From Bacteroidetes bacterium UBA6661 (GTDB lineage Bacteria > Bacteroidota > Bacteroidia > AKYH767-A > OLB10): 18,897 nt of DNA. Below, piece by piece: positions 6,787 to 15,430 of this stretch. The stretch spans positions 1-18,897 of the forward strand of contig DKKR01000061.1 of the NCBI GenBank assembly GCA_002455375.1, in the 5' to 3' direction. The position numbers and the translations under genes are program-made. Position 1 is the first letter of the stretch; every line of letters begins with the position of its first letter. The notes under the pieces are model-generated. The model ran no database searches and had not been told where the DNA came from. It worked only from the letters and a program-made list of their open reading frames with translations.

Positions 6787-8022
6787 TTAAGCTTGCTTTT
6801 CTTTTATTCTGATAACTTCTGCAAGAGTAGGTATCAGTGTTTTATGCTTTTTAACTACAGGATTTTCTGTATCCCAAACATATCCGGCCAGAACTGAACA
6901 AATTTGTTTTTTTATGTTTGAGTCAATGTCATCAGAATAAATGATAGTTTGCAGATCACCATTATACCATCCTAACACAAAGGTTCTGAAAACATCTATT
7001 CCTCTACGTAATTTTTCTTCATACGTTTCTGCCCAATTAACTTGCTCACCGTTCAATACCTTTTCTGTCAGCTTGGCTGCCAGTAATCCTGATCCTGTTG
7101 CAAGTGTCACACCTGATGAAAATACGGGATCTAAAAATTCAGTGCTGTTACCGCAAAGAACATATCCGGGGCCAAACAACTGTTTGGAGCGTACCGCATA
7201 ATTATGGATTGTGCGAGGCTCAAAAACCAACTGTTCATTTTCAAACCTCCCTGCCAAATCACCAAATGTTCTGATATGATTCAAAAACTTTGCACCGTTA
7301 TTTGCAGCAAACTCATCAACCAACTCAACATTACTTACCACCCCTACAGAAGTAGTTTGATCACTGAAGGGAATAGCCCAAATCCAGGCACTGTTTTCAT
7401 TAAATGAATGAACAAAAATATTGGTGCCTGCTGCTTTGGTTCGTTTGGTGTCATGAATATGGCAAAAGACAGCACCGCGTGGCGGAGTGCTCACAGGTTC
7501 TTCCAACTTAAATAAACGAGGTAGCACACGACCATATCCGCTTGCATCAATGATGTATTTCGACTTAACAGTATGTGACTTTCCGGATTTATCCGTATAG
7601 GTTGTTGTTTGTTCACTTGCAGAAGAAGCATCAACGGAATTTACTTCACATTCAAATTTTACTTCTACACCTTGTTCAATAGCTGTTGAAATAAGTATGT
7701 TGTCAAAATCAGCACGTTTTACCTGCCATGTCCACGACCAGCCTTTGCTAAACTGATCGTTAAAGTAAAACTCTGTCTTATGTTTCCCTTTATAAAATGC
7801 AGCACCTGTCTTTTCCTGAAATCCATGTTTCTTGATATTGTCTATAAATCCAACCTCTGAGAGATGGTCCATGCAGTGCGGCAATAAACTTTCACCAATT
7901 ACAAAACGAGGAAATTTTTGCTTTTCCAGCACAAGCACTTTTATGTTTTGTTTGTTCAGATAGGCAGAGGCAACAGAACCGGAAGGGCCTGCACCAATAA
8001 TCAGTACATCTACATTCTCCAT
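6787..8022 (-). CDS. FAD-dependent oxidoreductase, flavin halogenase-like
   Basis: Flavoprotein of 411 residues in the tryptophan-halogenase-like / PHBH superfamily. The N-terminal motif VDVLIIGAGPSGSVASAYL binds FAD, and FPRFVIGESLLP follows, as in halogenase-like enzymes. The flavin-dependent halogenase signature WxWxIP is present as WIWAIP at residues 213-218. A lysine in the KTGAAFYKG block (K71) sits where the catalytic lysine of phenolic halogenases is expected by recalled alignment. Many relatives with these motifs are monooxygenases or dehydrogenases, so halogenation is not established. It is the third gene of a minus-strand operon, 59 bases after the CrtI-like gene. Similar enzymes occur in flexirubin/aryl-polyene loci, where a pigment or polyene substrate is likely. 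No signal peptide is seen; it is probably cytoplasmic. Confidence 0.85.
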   Translation of the reverse strand: MENVDVLIIGAGPSGSVASAYLNKQNIKVLVLEKQKFPRFVIGESLLPHCMDHLSEVGFIDNIKKHGFQEKTGAAFYKGKHKTEFYFNDQFSKGWSWTWQVKRADFDNILISTAIEQGVEVKFECEVNSVDASSASEQTTTYTDKSGKSHTVKSKYIIDASGYGRVLPRLFKLEEPVSTPPRGAVFCHIHDTKRTKAAGTNIFVHSFNENSAWIWAIPFSDQTTSVGVVSNVELVDEFAANNGAKFLNHIRTFGDLAGRFENEQLVFEPRTIHNYAVRSKQLFGPGYVLCGNSTEFLDPVFSSGVTLATGSGLLAAKLTEKVLNGEQVNWAETYEEKLRRGIDVFRTFVLGWYNGDLQTIIYSDDIDSNIKKQICSVLAGYVWDTENPVVKKHKTLIPTLAEVIRIKEKQA

Positions 8023-8081
8023 TTATAGGTTGTTAAAAATTTTATTGCGCAGCAAATTTAATAGTAAACCTTATTTGCCTT

Positions 8082-9629
8082 TTAAGTTTGTATATGATTT
8101 TTTTTAGGATTAATTTTATTTAACAGTTCTTTTTTGTCTGTAAATTCAAAGCATGTCAGAAGCGCACTTATTGCTGTTCCCAAAATGCCATGAAAGACTA
8201 TGTTTTGCCCTGATAGCCAAAGGTTCGGGATTTTTGTTTTTGGTTGTAACATACTTGCCAAAGGCGAGTGACTGTTTTTTAATATTCCATAAATGGAACC
8301 ATCAGTACTTGCAGTGTAATCCTTAAAAGTCAGTGGTGTTGAACTATAAACATTCAACATGGCATTTCTAATTTCAGGAAATAGCGTTTCTAACTTAGCC
8401 AAAACCTTTTCTTCCTTTTGTCTTTTAAAAGCCTGATAACTTTCACAGCGTTCAGATGGGTGTGTTGTAGTATTGAAACTATCTTTCCATTGGGCAACAT
8501 CATCAGATTTCATATAGCACATTACAGAAATTGATTCAGCAAATTCTGAATTGTCTAATGGAACAGGAGTGAAAACAAAGAAGCCTAAAGGCCAGTTGTC
8601 TTCTGTATAATTAATCGTTTCCCAAACGTCATCATTAAAAAAATGATAGATATTGTAATTGAGATAGGGAAATGATTTTGGTTTAAAAGTAATTTGTAGG
8701 AGGAATGCAGATATGGTTTGTTCCAATCGGCTTACTCTCTTAACCCATGCATTTGAAAAGCGCTTCGCACCAAAAAGTGAAATAGTTTCGTTAGGGTGAA
8801 TTGCAGAAATATAATTTTTTGCAGATATTTTATCCCCATTATCAAATAGCAGTTGAGAAATTTTATTGTCAGTACCGAATGTTGCTCCTGTAACTTGTTT
8901 ATGCGTGTAGATGTCAACACCGGCTTTACGTATGTTTTTTGAAAATTGTTTGATTAATTGTGCACCACCTGTAACAATCTTATAGCTTCCACAGATATAA
9001 CTATTGAAGATTAATGCATGAACAAACAAAGGTGTCTTTTCCTTGACACCTGCATACAGCATATTGTTTCCTGCCAATACATTTTGCAATGTTTTATTGG
9101 TTGTTATTGATGAAATATACTCCCATGCATTTTCATTTCTCAGGTCTTCGCTAAAGTAACCATCAGCAATATTATTATTCAGGTCGTATAATGGGAACCT
9201 ATGGCAGTACTCCTGTATTTTGCAGCAAAAAAGGTTTATGGCATGTTCCTCGTCCGGAAAATCTTTACATAGTGAACTGATGAAATTTTCATAACCCATA
9301 GCATGTGCATATTTTCTGCCATCATTAAAACTGATGTAGTCATAGCCATCCTCATTCATTCTAACTGTTTGTAAAGTGTCTTTTAGGCCAAAATAATTAA
9401 ATAACTTATTAAGATTTTGTCCTTCATCATAACCGCCAATATAATGGAGACCGGTATCAAGAATTTTTTTGTCACGACTGAAAATCTGAAGGCTTCCACC
9501 TAACTGAATGTTTTTTTCAAGCAAAGCAACCTTGAAGCCTTCTTTAGCAAGAATATATGCACAAACCATGCCGGCAAACCCTCCTCCGATAATTGCAAAG
9601 TCGTAATTTATATTCTCATTAATTTTCAT
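8082..9629 (-). CDS. CrtI / retinol-saturase-like FAD oxidoreductase
   Basis: NAD(P)/FAD-dependent oxidoreductase of 515 residues, related to phytoene desaturase, carotene isomerase and all-trans-retinol 13,14-reductase. The N-terminus has the dinucleotide motif DFAIIGGGFAGMVCAYILA followed by VALLEKNIQLGGS and LDTGLHYIGG, the latter typical of the CrtISO/retinol-saturase branch. The C-terminal flavin motif is NLWLSGQNIVFHGILGTAISALLTC. Enzymes of this branch reduce, desaturate or isomerise conjugated polyenes. The start codon overlaps the end of the upstream fusion gene by four bases (ATGA type), so the two are translationally coupled and probably act on the same molecule. Related enzymes are found beside the same fusion protein in flexirubin-type clusters, which makes a polyene or aryl-polyene substrate plausible; a carotenoid role cannot be excluded. 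Confidence 0.87.
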   Translation of the reverse strand: MKINENINYDFAIIGGGFAGMVCAYILAKEGFKVALLEKNIQLGGSLQIFSRDKKILDTGLHYIGGYDEGQNLNKLFNYFGLKDTLQTVRMNEDGYDYISFNDGRKYAHAMGYENFISSLCKDFPDEEHAINLFCCKIQEYCHRFPLYDLNNNIADGYFSEDLRNENAWEYISSITTNKTLQNVLAGNNMLYAGVKEKTPLFVHALIFNSYICGSYKIVTGGAQLIKQFSKNIRKAGVDIYTHKQVTGATFGTDNKISQLLFDNGDKISAKNYISAIHPNETISLFGAKRFSNAWVKRVSRLEQTISAFLLQITFKPKSFPYLNYNIYHFFNDDVWETINYTEDNWPLGFFVFTPVPLDNSEFAESISVMCYMKSDDVAQWKDSFNTTTHPSERCESYQAFKRQKEEKVLAKLETLFPEIRNAMLNVYSSTPLTFKDYTASTDGSIYGILKNSHSPLASMLQPKTKIPNLWLSGQNIVFHGILGTAISALLTCFEFTDKKELLNKINPKKNHIQT

Positions 9630-12600
9630 TTGCTAAGTACAAAAAGCCGGTTTGATGTTTTGTTGGAATGTTTATGTTCTTCAACTTTCAGATTGTGTTT
9701 TTTTGCAAATTGATAAATAAAGTCAGCGTTGAAAAAATTGAGATCATTTGTCTTTTTATTAAATGAAAAAAGTTTTGTTGACAATAACTCTGTAAATTTA
9801 GTATTTTCATGTTTAATGTCATCTGATATGCCATCACGAATAAAAATTATTCCTTCGGGTAGCAGGGCTTGTGCACATTTCTGTAATACCAATTCCTGGC
9901 TTTCTGTTTTTAAATAATGCAAAACATCGTTAAGAAAAATTACATCAGACGATTGTATATCTGTTTTTGTAATATCTTCCGATTTAAATTGTAAGTTGTT
10001 GTTCTTATTCCAAACATTTGATGCAATGGCAATCTTGTCTTCATCATAATCTACCGCGACAATTTTTCTTTCAACATTTTTATAATGAAGAAACAAGTCC
10101 ATAAATCCATAACCACAACCAAGGTCTGTAATCAATAATCTGTTTCCAATACAACTGTTGTAGAAGTCATAATTTTTCTTTTCCAGATTCCATTTAATGC
10201 GGCCATACCACTCTAAGACCGGACCTTTGAAAATATAGTTGTAATAAATTTTACGCCAGAGATAGTCTGCATCTTCCCGCTCGTCTTTAAACTTTTTATA
10301 TTGTTCTTTAAAATATAATGTAATTGATTTTTGTCTGCTTCTGTAATCGTTACCCCAAGTCAAATCATTTGCGTATATTCTTGATAATGCTTTTACATTT
10401 ATGGTGCCATCTTTAACCATCATCTCATTCTTTGGCGAGACATCACCTGCACCATGAATCATTACCGGTTGAATATCGGCATTAAGTTTCTCTGCAAGAT
10501 AAAATGCACCTTTATGAAAACGATTAAGATTGCCATCAGATGAACGAGAGCCTTCAGGGAAAATCATAATGGAATAACCTTCATTCATTTTAGCTTTTAT
10601 GTTGGTTATGTTCTCCTCTGTTCCATCTTCAGAAAAAATATAGCCAACATAGCGCACCACCATTCCAAACAACGGTGAACGATAAACCCAATCTTTAGCC
10701 ATGATAATTACTTTATGATTCAGCATAAGCATTATCATAATGTCAAGGAAAGAGGAGTGGTTGGCAATAATAATTGAAGGCTTTTTAAAATCAAGTTGAT
10801 CAAGATTGTAAAATTTCTTTTTTACATGAATACCTGAATACAGAACTGATGCAGCAAACTTTGAAGTAAGAAAATTTACAACCTTTCTTTTGACTTTAAC
10901 GGGTGCCGGAAAAATAGTGATGAGCAACAGAACAGGATAAAATAAAAGGCAGCCGGAAATAAAATAACTGAAACAAAAAATGGACATGAATAGTTGCAGA
11001 AATGAAATAGGATTGTGTCCATTTCTGATTCTGCGTTCTACAAAGAGATTAAAAATAAATGGTTGCACAAGAAATGAAATCAGTAAAATGCAGGTAATGC
11101 CTATAACACTTAATGCTGCGATAGAGTGAATAGCAGGATGCTTTGCAAAATACAATACACCGGTTCCTACAATTACTGTCAAGGCTGATAATAAAATTGC
11201 TGCCTGATAAGATTTTAAATTATCTTTTCTGAATTTGTAACGATGCAGTAAACCATCCGTAACAAAAATGCTGAAATCGTCACCCAATCCGAAAATAAAT
11301 GTAGTAATAACAATATTTACAAAGTTAAATTCAATATTAAGCATTGATGACATTCCTAAAATCCAAATCCAACTTACTACCATTGGCATAAACGCAAGTA
11401 GAGTAAGTTCAATGCGGCCATAAATAATCAGTAAGGTAAAAAACACCATACCTGCAGTAAGATACAGAAGGTAGTTGAAGTCGCTACGAACAGACTCAAG
11501 CAGCAATGATGCCATTTCGCTTCGGTCAAAAACTGTCAGTTGTGGGATATCTTTAAATAATGCTTTAACAGAGTCTTTCTGTGCTGTTGACACTGTAAAT
11601 GATGAAATAAAGACTGATTCTCTGGAATTTGAATCAACCATTAAGTCTAAGCCCATTGTTTTCAATAAATCTTTTGAAAATGGTTGATAGGTGTTATTTT
11701 CAATCAATTCTTGAAATGGGGCAAACGCATTTTCACTGAAACCGGCTTCACTTGCAGCATGACTGATTTGATTGTTTACACGCACCTTATTTTCTTGCCA
11801 ATAATGTTTCCATCTATCATGACGTTGCTGTAATAGTGTATCAGGAATAAAATAATCTGCTGTGGACAAAGTGTTTTTGATGATGCCGTGTGTAGTCAGA
11901 TTCTTTATTAATGTTCCTGCTTTGTAGTTTGCAGCAACTGCAGATTCATAATTTTCAGAGGAGGCAATCAGATATATCTTTTTTTCAATTGATGGATTAA
12001 TACCCGTTAACTCAGCTTCTTTATTTTTCAATTCAGCAGGATGGAAACTTAAAGCTTCCACATCGCTGTTGAAACGAATGTTTGATGCTTCAAAATAAAA
12101 ATAAACGGTAATCAGTGAGATGGCGACAATGGTAAATTTTACTATTGATGGATTGATGGTTGGAATCTTAAACCACTTAATGGGTTTATGTTGTGTGTAA
12201 TCAAAGCGGGTTAAAGTTATTATAACAGGTAGTCCTGCAAGAGTAAAAAATGCTGAACCTGCTAATGCCATTGATGCAAAAAGTCCAAAATCTCCCAAGA
12301 CAACAGAGTTCGTATAGTTTAACGCAAGAAGTGCTAATACAGTTGTAACACTTCCTGTAAGCAGCGGCACAGTAATTTCTTTTAAAGTCTCCTCAATGGA
12401 CTTGGTATGCTGAAGATGTGTAAAAAAGTGAAATGAATAATCAAGTATGATTCCAATAACAATAGCTCCAGTTGCCAATGAAATGGCTGAAATTTCAGGA
12501 CGAAGAAATCCCATCATTCCAAGTGCTATCATGCCACCAAATACTGCAGGCAGAATAAATAGAACTGGAATGCTAAGCTTTCGGTAATATAAAATCAGGA

Positions 12601-13441
12601 TGAGCATGATTAGTGATAAGGAAAGAATCATGGTCAGGTTGGTGTCTTTCTTTATCTGCACAGCATTTTGTGCTGCAATTTCAAAAGTACCGAAGTGTGA
12701 TAATTTGTATTCTGAGTTTTCAGTATTCCATTTTTTTTCTGCAGCAGTAAGTAGGTTGCTTAGTTGGATGTTTTTTTCAGTATTGCGACTGTCATAATTC
12801 AGGCGGCCGGTAATGAGGATAGCTTTTTTGCCCGGAGTAAAAATGATACCATCTTCAACAATATAATTACTGCTGTTGCCTATGATGCCTAATTGTTTAA
12901 AATATTCAGCCGTAATACCTAAAGGGTCATTCAGAATGAATTGTTTGATAAATAAACCGGATGGATTGGTAAGCTTTTCGTAATCGCTTTTTATTGAAAC
13001 AGTGATTGAATCATTCTCTGTCCTTTTTGCAATCAATGAATAATAATTGCTGTCAATCAGCAGTGGAAAATGCGAAAAATAGTAATCATAAACTTCCTGC
13101 TGTACATCGGGTCTTATTGCAACAATGTCTGTCAATAAATTATTGGAAACCGAATCTAAAGTGCTTTTAATATGCTCTGCCACCTCAGCATACTCATCAG
13201 GGTTTGAGTCTTTTGCTAAAGATAAAGAAAATACTACCTGATCAGAAATATTTTTTGATTCAAGAAGAGTGTTGAATTTCTGAAACTCCTGACCTTTTGG
13301 AAGAATGGCAAATATGTTTTCAGTAATGTTGAGCCTTTTAATTCCTGCTATGCTAACAGCAGCAACTAACAGAACAAAACCTGAAAACAGGATAGTCTTT
13401 CTTACAAACAAACGATATAATCCAATAAAAATACTTCCCAA
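9626..13441 (-). CDS. Trifunctional fusion: MMPL/RND exporter, PlsC acyltransferase, SAM methyltransferase
   Basis: A 1271-residue three-part protein. Residues 1 to about 830 form an RND-superfamily MMPL transporter. TM1 lies near 13-30, then come a large periplasmic loop, helices near 268-410 with GIILDYSFHF (D334), a second loop, and a second helix bundle with GLGDDFSIFVTDG (D721, D722). Residues about 840-1080 form a lysophospholipid-type acyltransferase with the catalytic NHSSFLD (H895, D900) and FPEGSRS (E963) motifs. Residues about 1085-1271 form a class I methyltransferase with DLGCGYG (D1106 to G1112), the acidic strand end IVAVDYDED, and NDVLHYL. The start is TTG; an in-frame TAA lies five codons upstream and no ATG intervenes. 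The same order is known from Bacteroidota flexirubin/aryl-polyene loci, where it is thought to modify and translocate a lipid-anchored polyene. It leads a three-gene operon. Confidence 0.93.
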   Translation of the reverse strand: MGSIFIGLYRLFVRKTILFSGFVLLVAAVSIAGIKRLNITENIFAILPKGQEFQKFNTLLESKNISDQVVFSLSLAKDSNPDEYAEVAEHIKSTLDSVSNNLLTDIVAIRPDVQQEVYDYYFSHFPLLIDSNYYSLIAKRTENDSITVSIKSDYEKLTNPSGLFIKQFILNDPLGITAEYFKQLGIIGNSSNYIVEDGIIFTPGKKAILITGRLNYDSRNTEKNIQLSNLLTAAEKKWNTENSEYKLSHFGTFEIAAQNAVQIKKDTNLTMILSLSLIMLILILYYRKLSIPVLFILPAVFGGMIALGMMGFLRPEISAISLATGAIVIGIILDYSFHFFTHLQHTKSIEETLKEITVPLLTGSVTTVLALLALNYTNSVVLGDFGLFASMALAGSAFFTLAGLPVIITLTRFDYTQHKPIKWFKIPTINPSIVKFTIVAISLITVYFYFEASNIRFNSDVEALSFHPAELKNKEAELTGINPSIEKKIYLIASSENYESAVAANYKAGTLIKNLTTHGIIKNTLSTADYFIPDTLLQQRHDRWKHYWQENKVRVNNQISHAASEAGFSENAFAPFQELIENNTYQPFSKDLLKTMGLDLMVDSNSRESVFISSFTVSTAQKDSVKALFKDIPQLTVFDRSEMASLLLESVRSDFNYLLYLTAGMVFFTLLIIYGRIELTLLAFMPMVVSWIWILGMSSMLNIEFNFVNIVITTFIFGLGDDFSIFVTDGLLHRYKFRKDNLKSYQAAILLSALTVIVGTGVLYFAKHPAIHSIAALSVIGITCILLISFLVQPFIFNLFVERRIRNGHNPISFLQLFMSIFCFSYFISGCLLFYPVLLLITIFPAPVKVKRKVVNFLTSKFAASVLYSGIHVKKKFYNLDQLDFKKPSIIIANHSSFLDIMIMLMLNHKVIIMAKDWVYRSPLFGMVVRYVGYIFSEDGTEENITNIKAKMNEGYSIMIFPEGSRSSDGNLNRFHKGAFYLAEKLNADIQPVMIHGAGDVSPKNEMMVKDGTINVKALSRIYANDLTWGNDYRSRQKSITLYFKEQYKKFKDEREDADYLWRKIYYNYIFKGPVLEWYGRIKWNLEKKNYDFYNSCIGNRLLITDLGCGYGFMDLFLHYKNVERKIVAVDYDEDKIAIASNVWNKNNNLQFKSEDITKTDIQSSDVIFLNDVLHYLKTESQELVLQKCAQALLPEGIIFIRDGISDDIKHENTKFTELLSTKLFSFNKKTNDLNFFNADFIYQFAKKHNLKVEEHKHSNKTSNRLFVLSK

Positions 13442-13542
13442 GAAGAACTGATTTTAAAACAAAACTTTAAGAGTGCGAATTTATATGAATTATTGTGTCA
13501 AACTTTAATAAAACCTTTATATACTTTCATTTTAAAAATGAT

Positions 13543-13550
13543 TACTTTTG
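13543..13550 (+). promoter_or_regulatory. Candidate -7 element for hppD
   Basis: TACTTTTG is an exact TAnnTTTG match located 25 bases before the ATG at 13576, giving a leader of about 19 bases. No clean TTTG -33 box is at the usual distance. The 134-base gap is shared with the divergent exporter operon, for which I find no good match. Confidence 0.45.
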
Positions 13551-13575
13551 TCTCTCATTCTAATATTAAATCAAA

Positions 13576-14670
13576 ATGGCAGAAGATTTTCTTCCTTTAA
13601 ACGGAACCGACCACGTAGAACTATATGTAGGCAATGCCAAGCAGTCTGCATATTATTATCAGATGGCCTGGGGCTATGAATTAATAGCCTATTCAGGGCC
13701 TGAAACCGGTGTTCGTGACAGAGCATCGTATGTATTACAGCAAGGTAAAATACGCTTGGTGTTGACAAGTGCCATGCATCCTGATAGTGAGATTACAAGA
13801 CATGTAGCACAACATGGCGATGGTGTTAAGTTTTTAGCTATTTGGGTTGATGATGCCGAAAAATCATTCTACGAAACTATGAGCCGGGGTGCAAAAGCAC
13901 ACACACAACCTACTGTTATGAGTGACCAGTTTGGCGAAGTAAAAATTTCTGCCATTCATACCTATGGTGATACTGTACATAAATTTGTAGAAAGAAAAAA
14001 TTACAAAGGGGCATTTTTGCCGGGATATTCTCCGGCTAAGAGCAGTGTAAAAACAACTTCTGTTGGGCTAAAACATGTTGATCATTGCGTGGGCAATGTT
14101 GAACTGGGGCGCATGAATGAGTGGGTTAAATTTTATGAAGATGTTATGGGATTTAAGTTGCTAATTACCTTTGATGATAGCGATATTTCAACAGAATATT
14201 CTGCTTTAATGAGTAAGGTGGTTAGTAATGGTAACGGTTATATTAAATTCCCGATAAATGAGCCTGCAGATGGCAAACGCAAATCACAGATTGAAGAATA
14301 CATTGAATTTTATCATGGAGCAGGAGTGCAGCATGTTGCTATTGCTACTGATGATATTATTACAACGGTAACAGAATTACGAAATAGGGGAGTGGAGTTC
14401 TTACATGTACCTGAGGTTTATTATGAAGAAGTTTGGGATCGTGTTGGGAAAATTAACGAAGATGTTGCTACCATTAAGAAACTGAATATTTTAGTTGATC
14501 GTGATGACGAAGGTTATCTGCTTCAGTTATTCACCAAGCCTGTTCAGGACAGACCAACAGTATTTTTTGAAATCATTCAGCGTTGCGGTGCTAAATCTTT
14601 CGGAAAAGGAAACTTCAAAGCTCTTTTTGAAGCAATTGAGCGCGAACAGGCATTGAGAGGAAATTTGTAA
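13576..14670 (+). CDS. hppD: 4-hydroxyphenylpyruvate dioxygenase
   Basis: Non-heme Fe(II) dioxygenase that converts 4-hydroxyphenylpyruvate to homogentisate in tyrosine degradation. It has 364 residues, the normal length, with two vicinal-oxygen-chelate domains. The N-terminal one (about 10-150) starts HVELYVGNAKQSAYYYQ, and the catalytic one begins GLKHVDHCVGNV. The three iron ligands are visible: H170 in VDHCVGN, H253 in GVQHVAIATDD and E332 in PTVFFEIIQRCG. The C-terminal helix region GKGNFKALFEAIEREQ, which covers the active site in this family, is intact. The ATG start follows a promoter-like TACTTTTG. The usual downstream partner, homogentisate dioxygenase, is not adjacent. The gene is divergent from the exporter operon and convergent with recR. 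Confidence 0.97.
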   Translation: MAEDFLPLNGTDHVELYVGNAKQSAYYYQMAWGYELIAYSGPETGVRDRASYVLQQGKIRLVLTSAMHPDSEITRHVAQHGDGVKFLAIWVDDAEKSFYETMSRGAKAHTQPTVMSDQFGEVKISAIHTYGDTVHKFVERKNYKGAFLPGYSPAKSSVKTTSVGLKHVDHCVGNVELGRMNEWVKFYEDVMGFKLLITFDDSDISTEYSALMSKVVSNGNGYIKFPINEPADGKRKSQIEEYIEFYHGAGVQHVAIATDDIITTVTELRNRGVEFLHVPEVYYEEVWDRVGKINEDVATIKKLNILVDRDDEGYLLQLFTKPVQDRPTVFFEIIQRCGAKSFGKGNFKALFEAIEREQALRGNL

Positions 14671-14674
14671 AGAT

Positions 14675-14701
14675 TAATGGCCAATGAATAATTGGCAGTT
14701 A
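14675..14701. terminator. Hairpin between convergent hppD and recR
   Basis: GCCAAT (14680-14685) pairs with ATTGGC (14691-14696) around the loop GAATA. It extends outward through one mismatch and a G-T pair to TAAT/GTTA. It spans nearly the whole 28-base gap and overlaps the recR stop codon. For hppD it is followed by a T-rich GTTATTTTA, so it could act as a small bidirectional terminator. Confidence 0.55.
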
Positions 14702-15319
14702 TTTTACTAATGTATTTTCGTAAGGTACACGGTTAATTAGCGAGCGGCCCAATGTCACCTCATCGGCAAATTCCAATTCGCCCCCAATGGCAACGCCTCG
14801 TGCAAGTATTGTAATCTTAACATCAGCGTCTTTTAATCTCTTGGAGATATAAAACACAGTTGTGTCACCTTCCATGGTAGCACTTAGCGCCATTATTACT
14901 TCGTTAATAATTCCGTTAGTAGTTTTTTCAACCAACGAATCAATATTCAGTTGCGAAGGGCCAATACCATCCATTGGAGAAATAATGCCGCCAAGAACAT
15001 GATACATACCATTAAATTGTGCTGTGTTTTCAATTGCCATAACATCTCTAATATCCTGCACAACACAAATCACACTGTTATCACGTCTTGGATTTGTACA
15101 GATGGCACATAAAGAATTTTCAGAAATATTATGACATTGCTGGCAGTAAACTACCGATGAACGTAATTGTATTACAGCATTACCCAAACGCTGTACATCG
15201 GCAGGGTTCTGCTTAAGCAAATGCAATGCAAGACGCAAAGCACCTTTACGACCAATGCCGGGCAGACGCGAAAGTTCGTTAACTGCCTCTTCTAATATAC
15301 GTGACGGATACTGTTCCAC
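14699..15319 (-). CDS. recR: Recombination mediator RecR
   Basis: RecR works with RecO (and RecF) to load RecA onto SSB-coated gaps. The protein has 206 residues, the standard length. An N-terminal helix-hairpin-helix has SRLPGIGRKGALRLALHLL (about 17-35). A four-cysteine zinc finger uses C59, C62, C71 and C74. A Toprim domain starts with VICVVQDIRDVMAIE and includes YHVLGGIISPMDGIGP. The C-terminal Walker-B-like block has ITILARGVAIGGELEFADEVTLGRSL. The start is GTG; only six codons without ATG lie between it and an upstream in-frame TGA boundary region, and the resulting N-terminus fits the family. It is convergent with hppD and divergent from the symporter gene. Confidence 0.96.
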   Translation of the reverse strand: MEQYPSRILEEAVNELSRLPGIGRKGALRLALHLLKQNPADVQRLGNAVIQLRSSVVYCQQCHNISENSLCAICTNPRRDNSVICVVQDIRDVMAIENTAQFNGMYHVLGGIISPMDGIGPSQLNIDSLVEKTTNGIINEVIMALSATMEGDTTVFYISKRLKDADVKITILARGVAIGGELEFADEVTLGRSLINRVPYENTLVK

Positions 15320-15344
15320 CTGAGGTAAATTTAAATGATGTTGT

Positions 15345-15352
15345 CAAATATA
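15345..15352 (-). promoter_or_regulatory. recR: Candidate -7 element for recR
   Basis: On the minus strand TATATTTG matches TAnnTTTG and ends 25 bases before the GTG start of recR, giving a leader of roughly 19 bases. A matching -33 TTTG is not seen at the normal spacing. Confidence 0.4.
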
Positions 15353-15430
15353 CGTTGTTTAAAAATACCATCTTGCTTGCGTTGTCAAAGGTTTTCAAAC
15401 AGTTATTCTTGTATTCTAAATTTAAAACAT

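Noticed and set aside
6787..8022. Firm annotation as a tryptophan halogenase
   Set aside because: WxWxIP and the lysine block are present, but the protein is shorter than tryptophan halogenases and related monooxygenases share these motifs.
9626..13441. Three separate genes (transporter, acyltransferase, methyltransferase)
   Set aside because: The frame is continuous over 1271 codons without stops, and the fusion order is a known architecture in the phylum.
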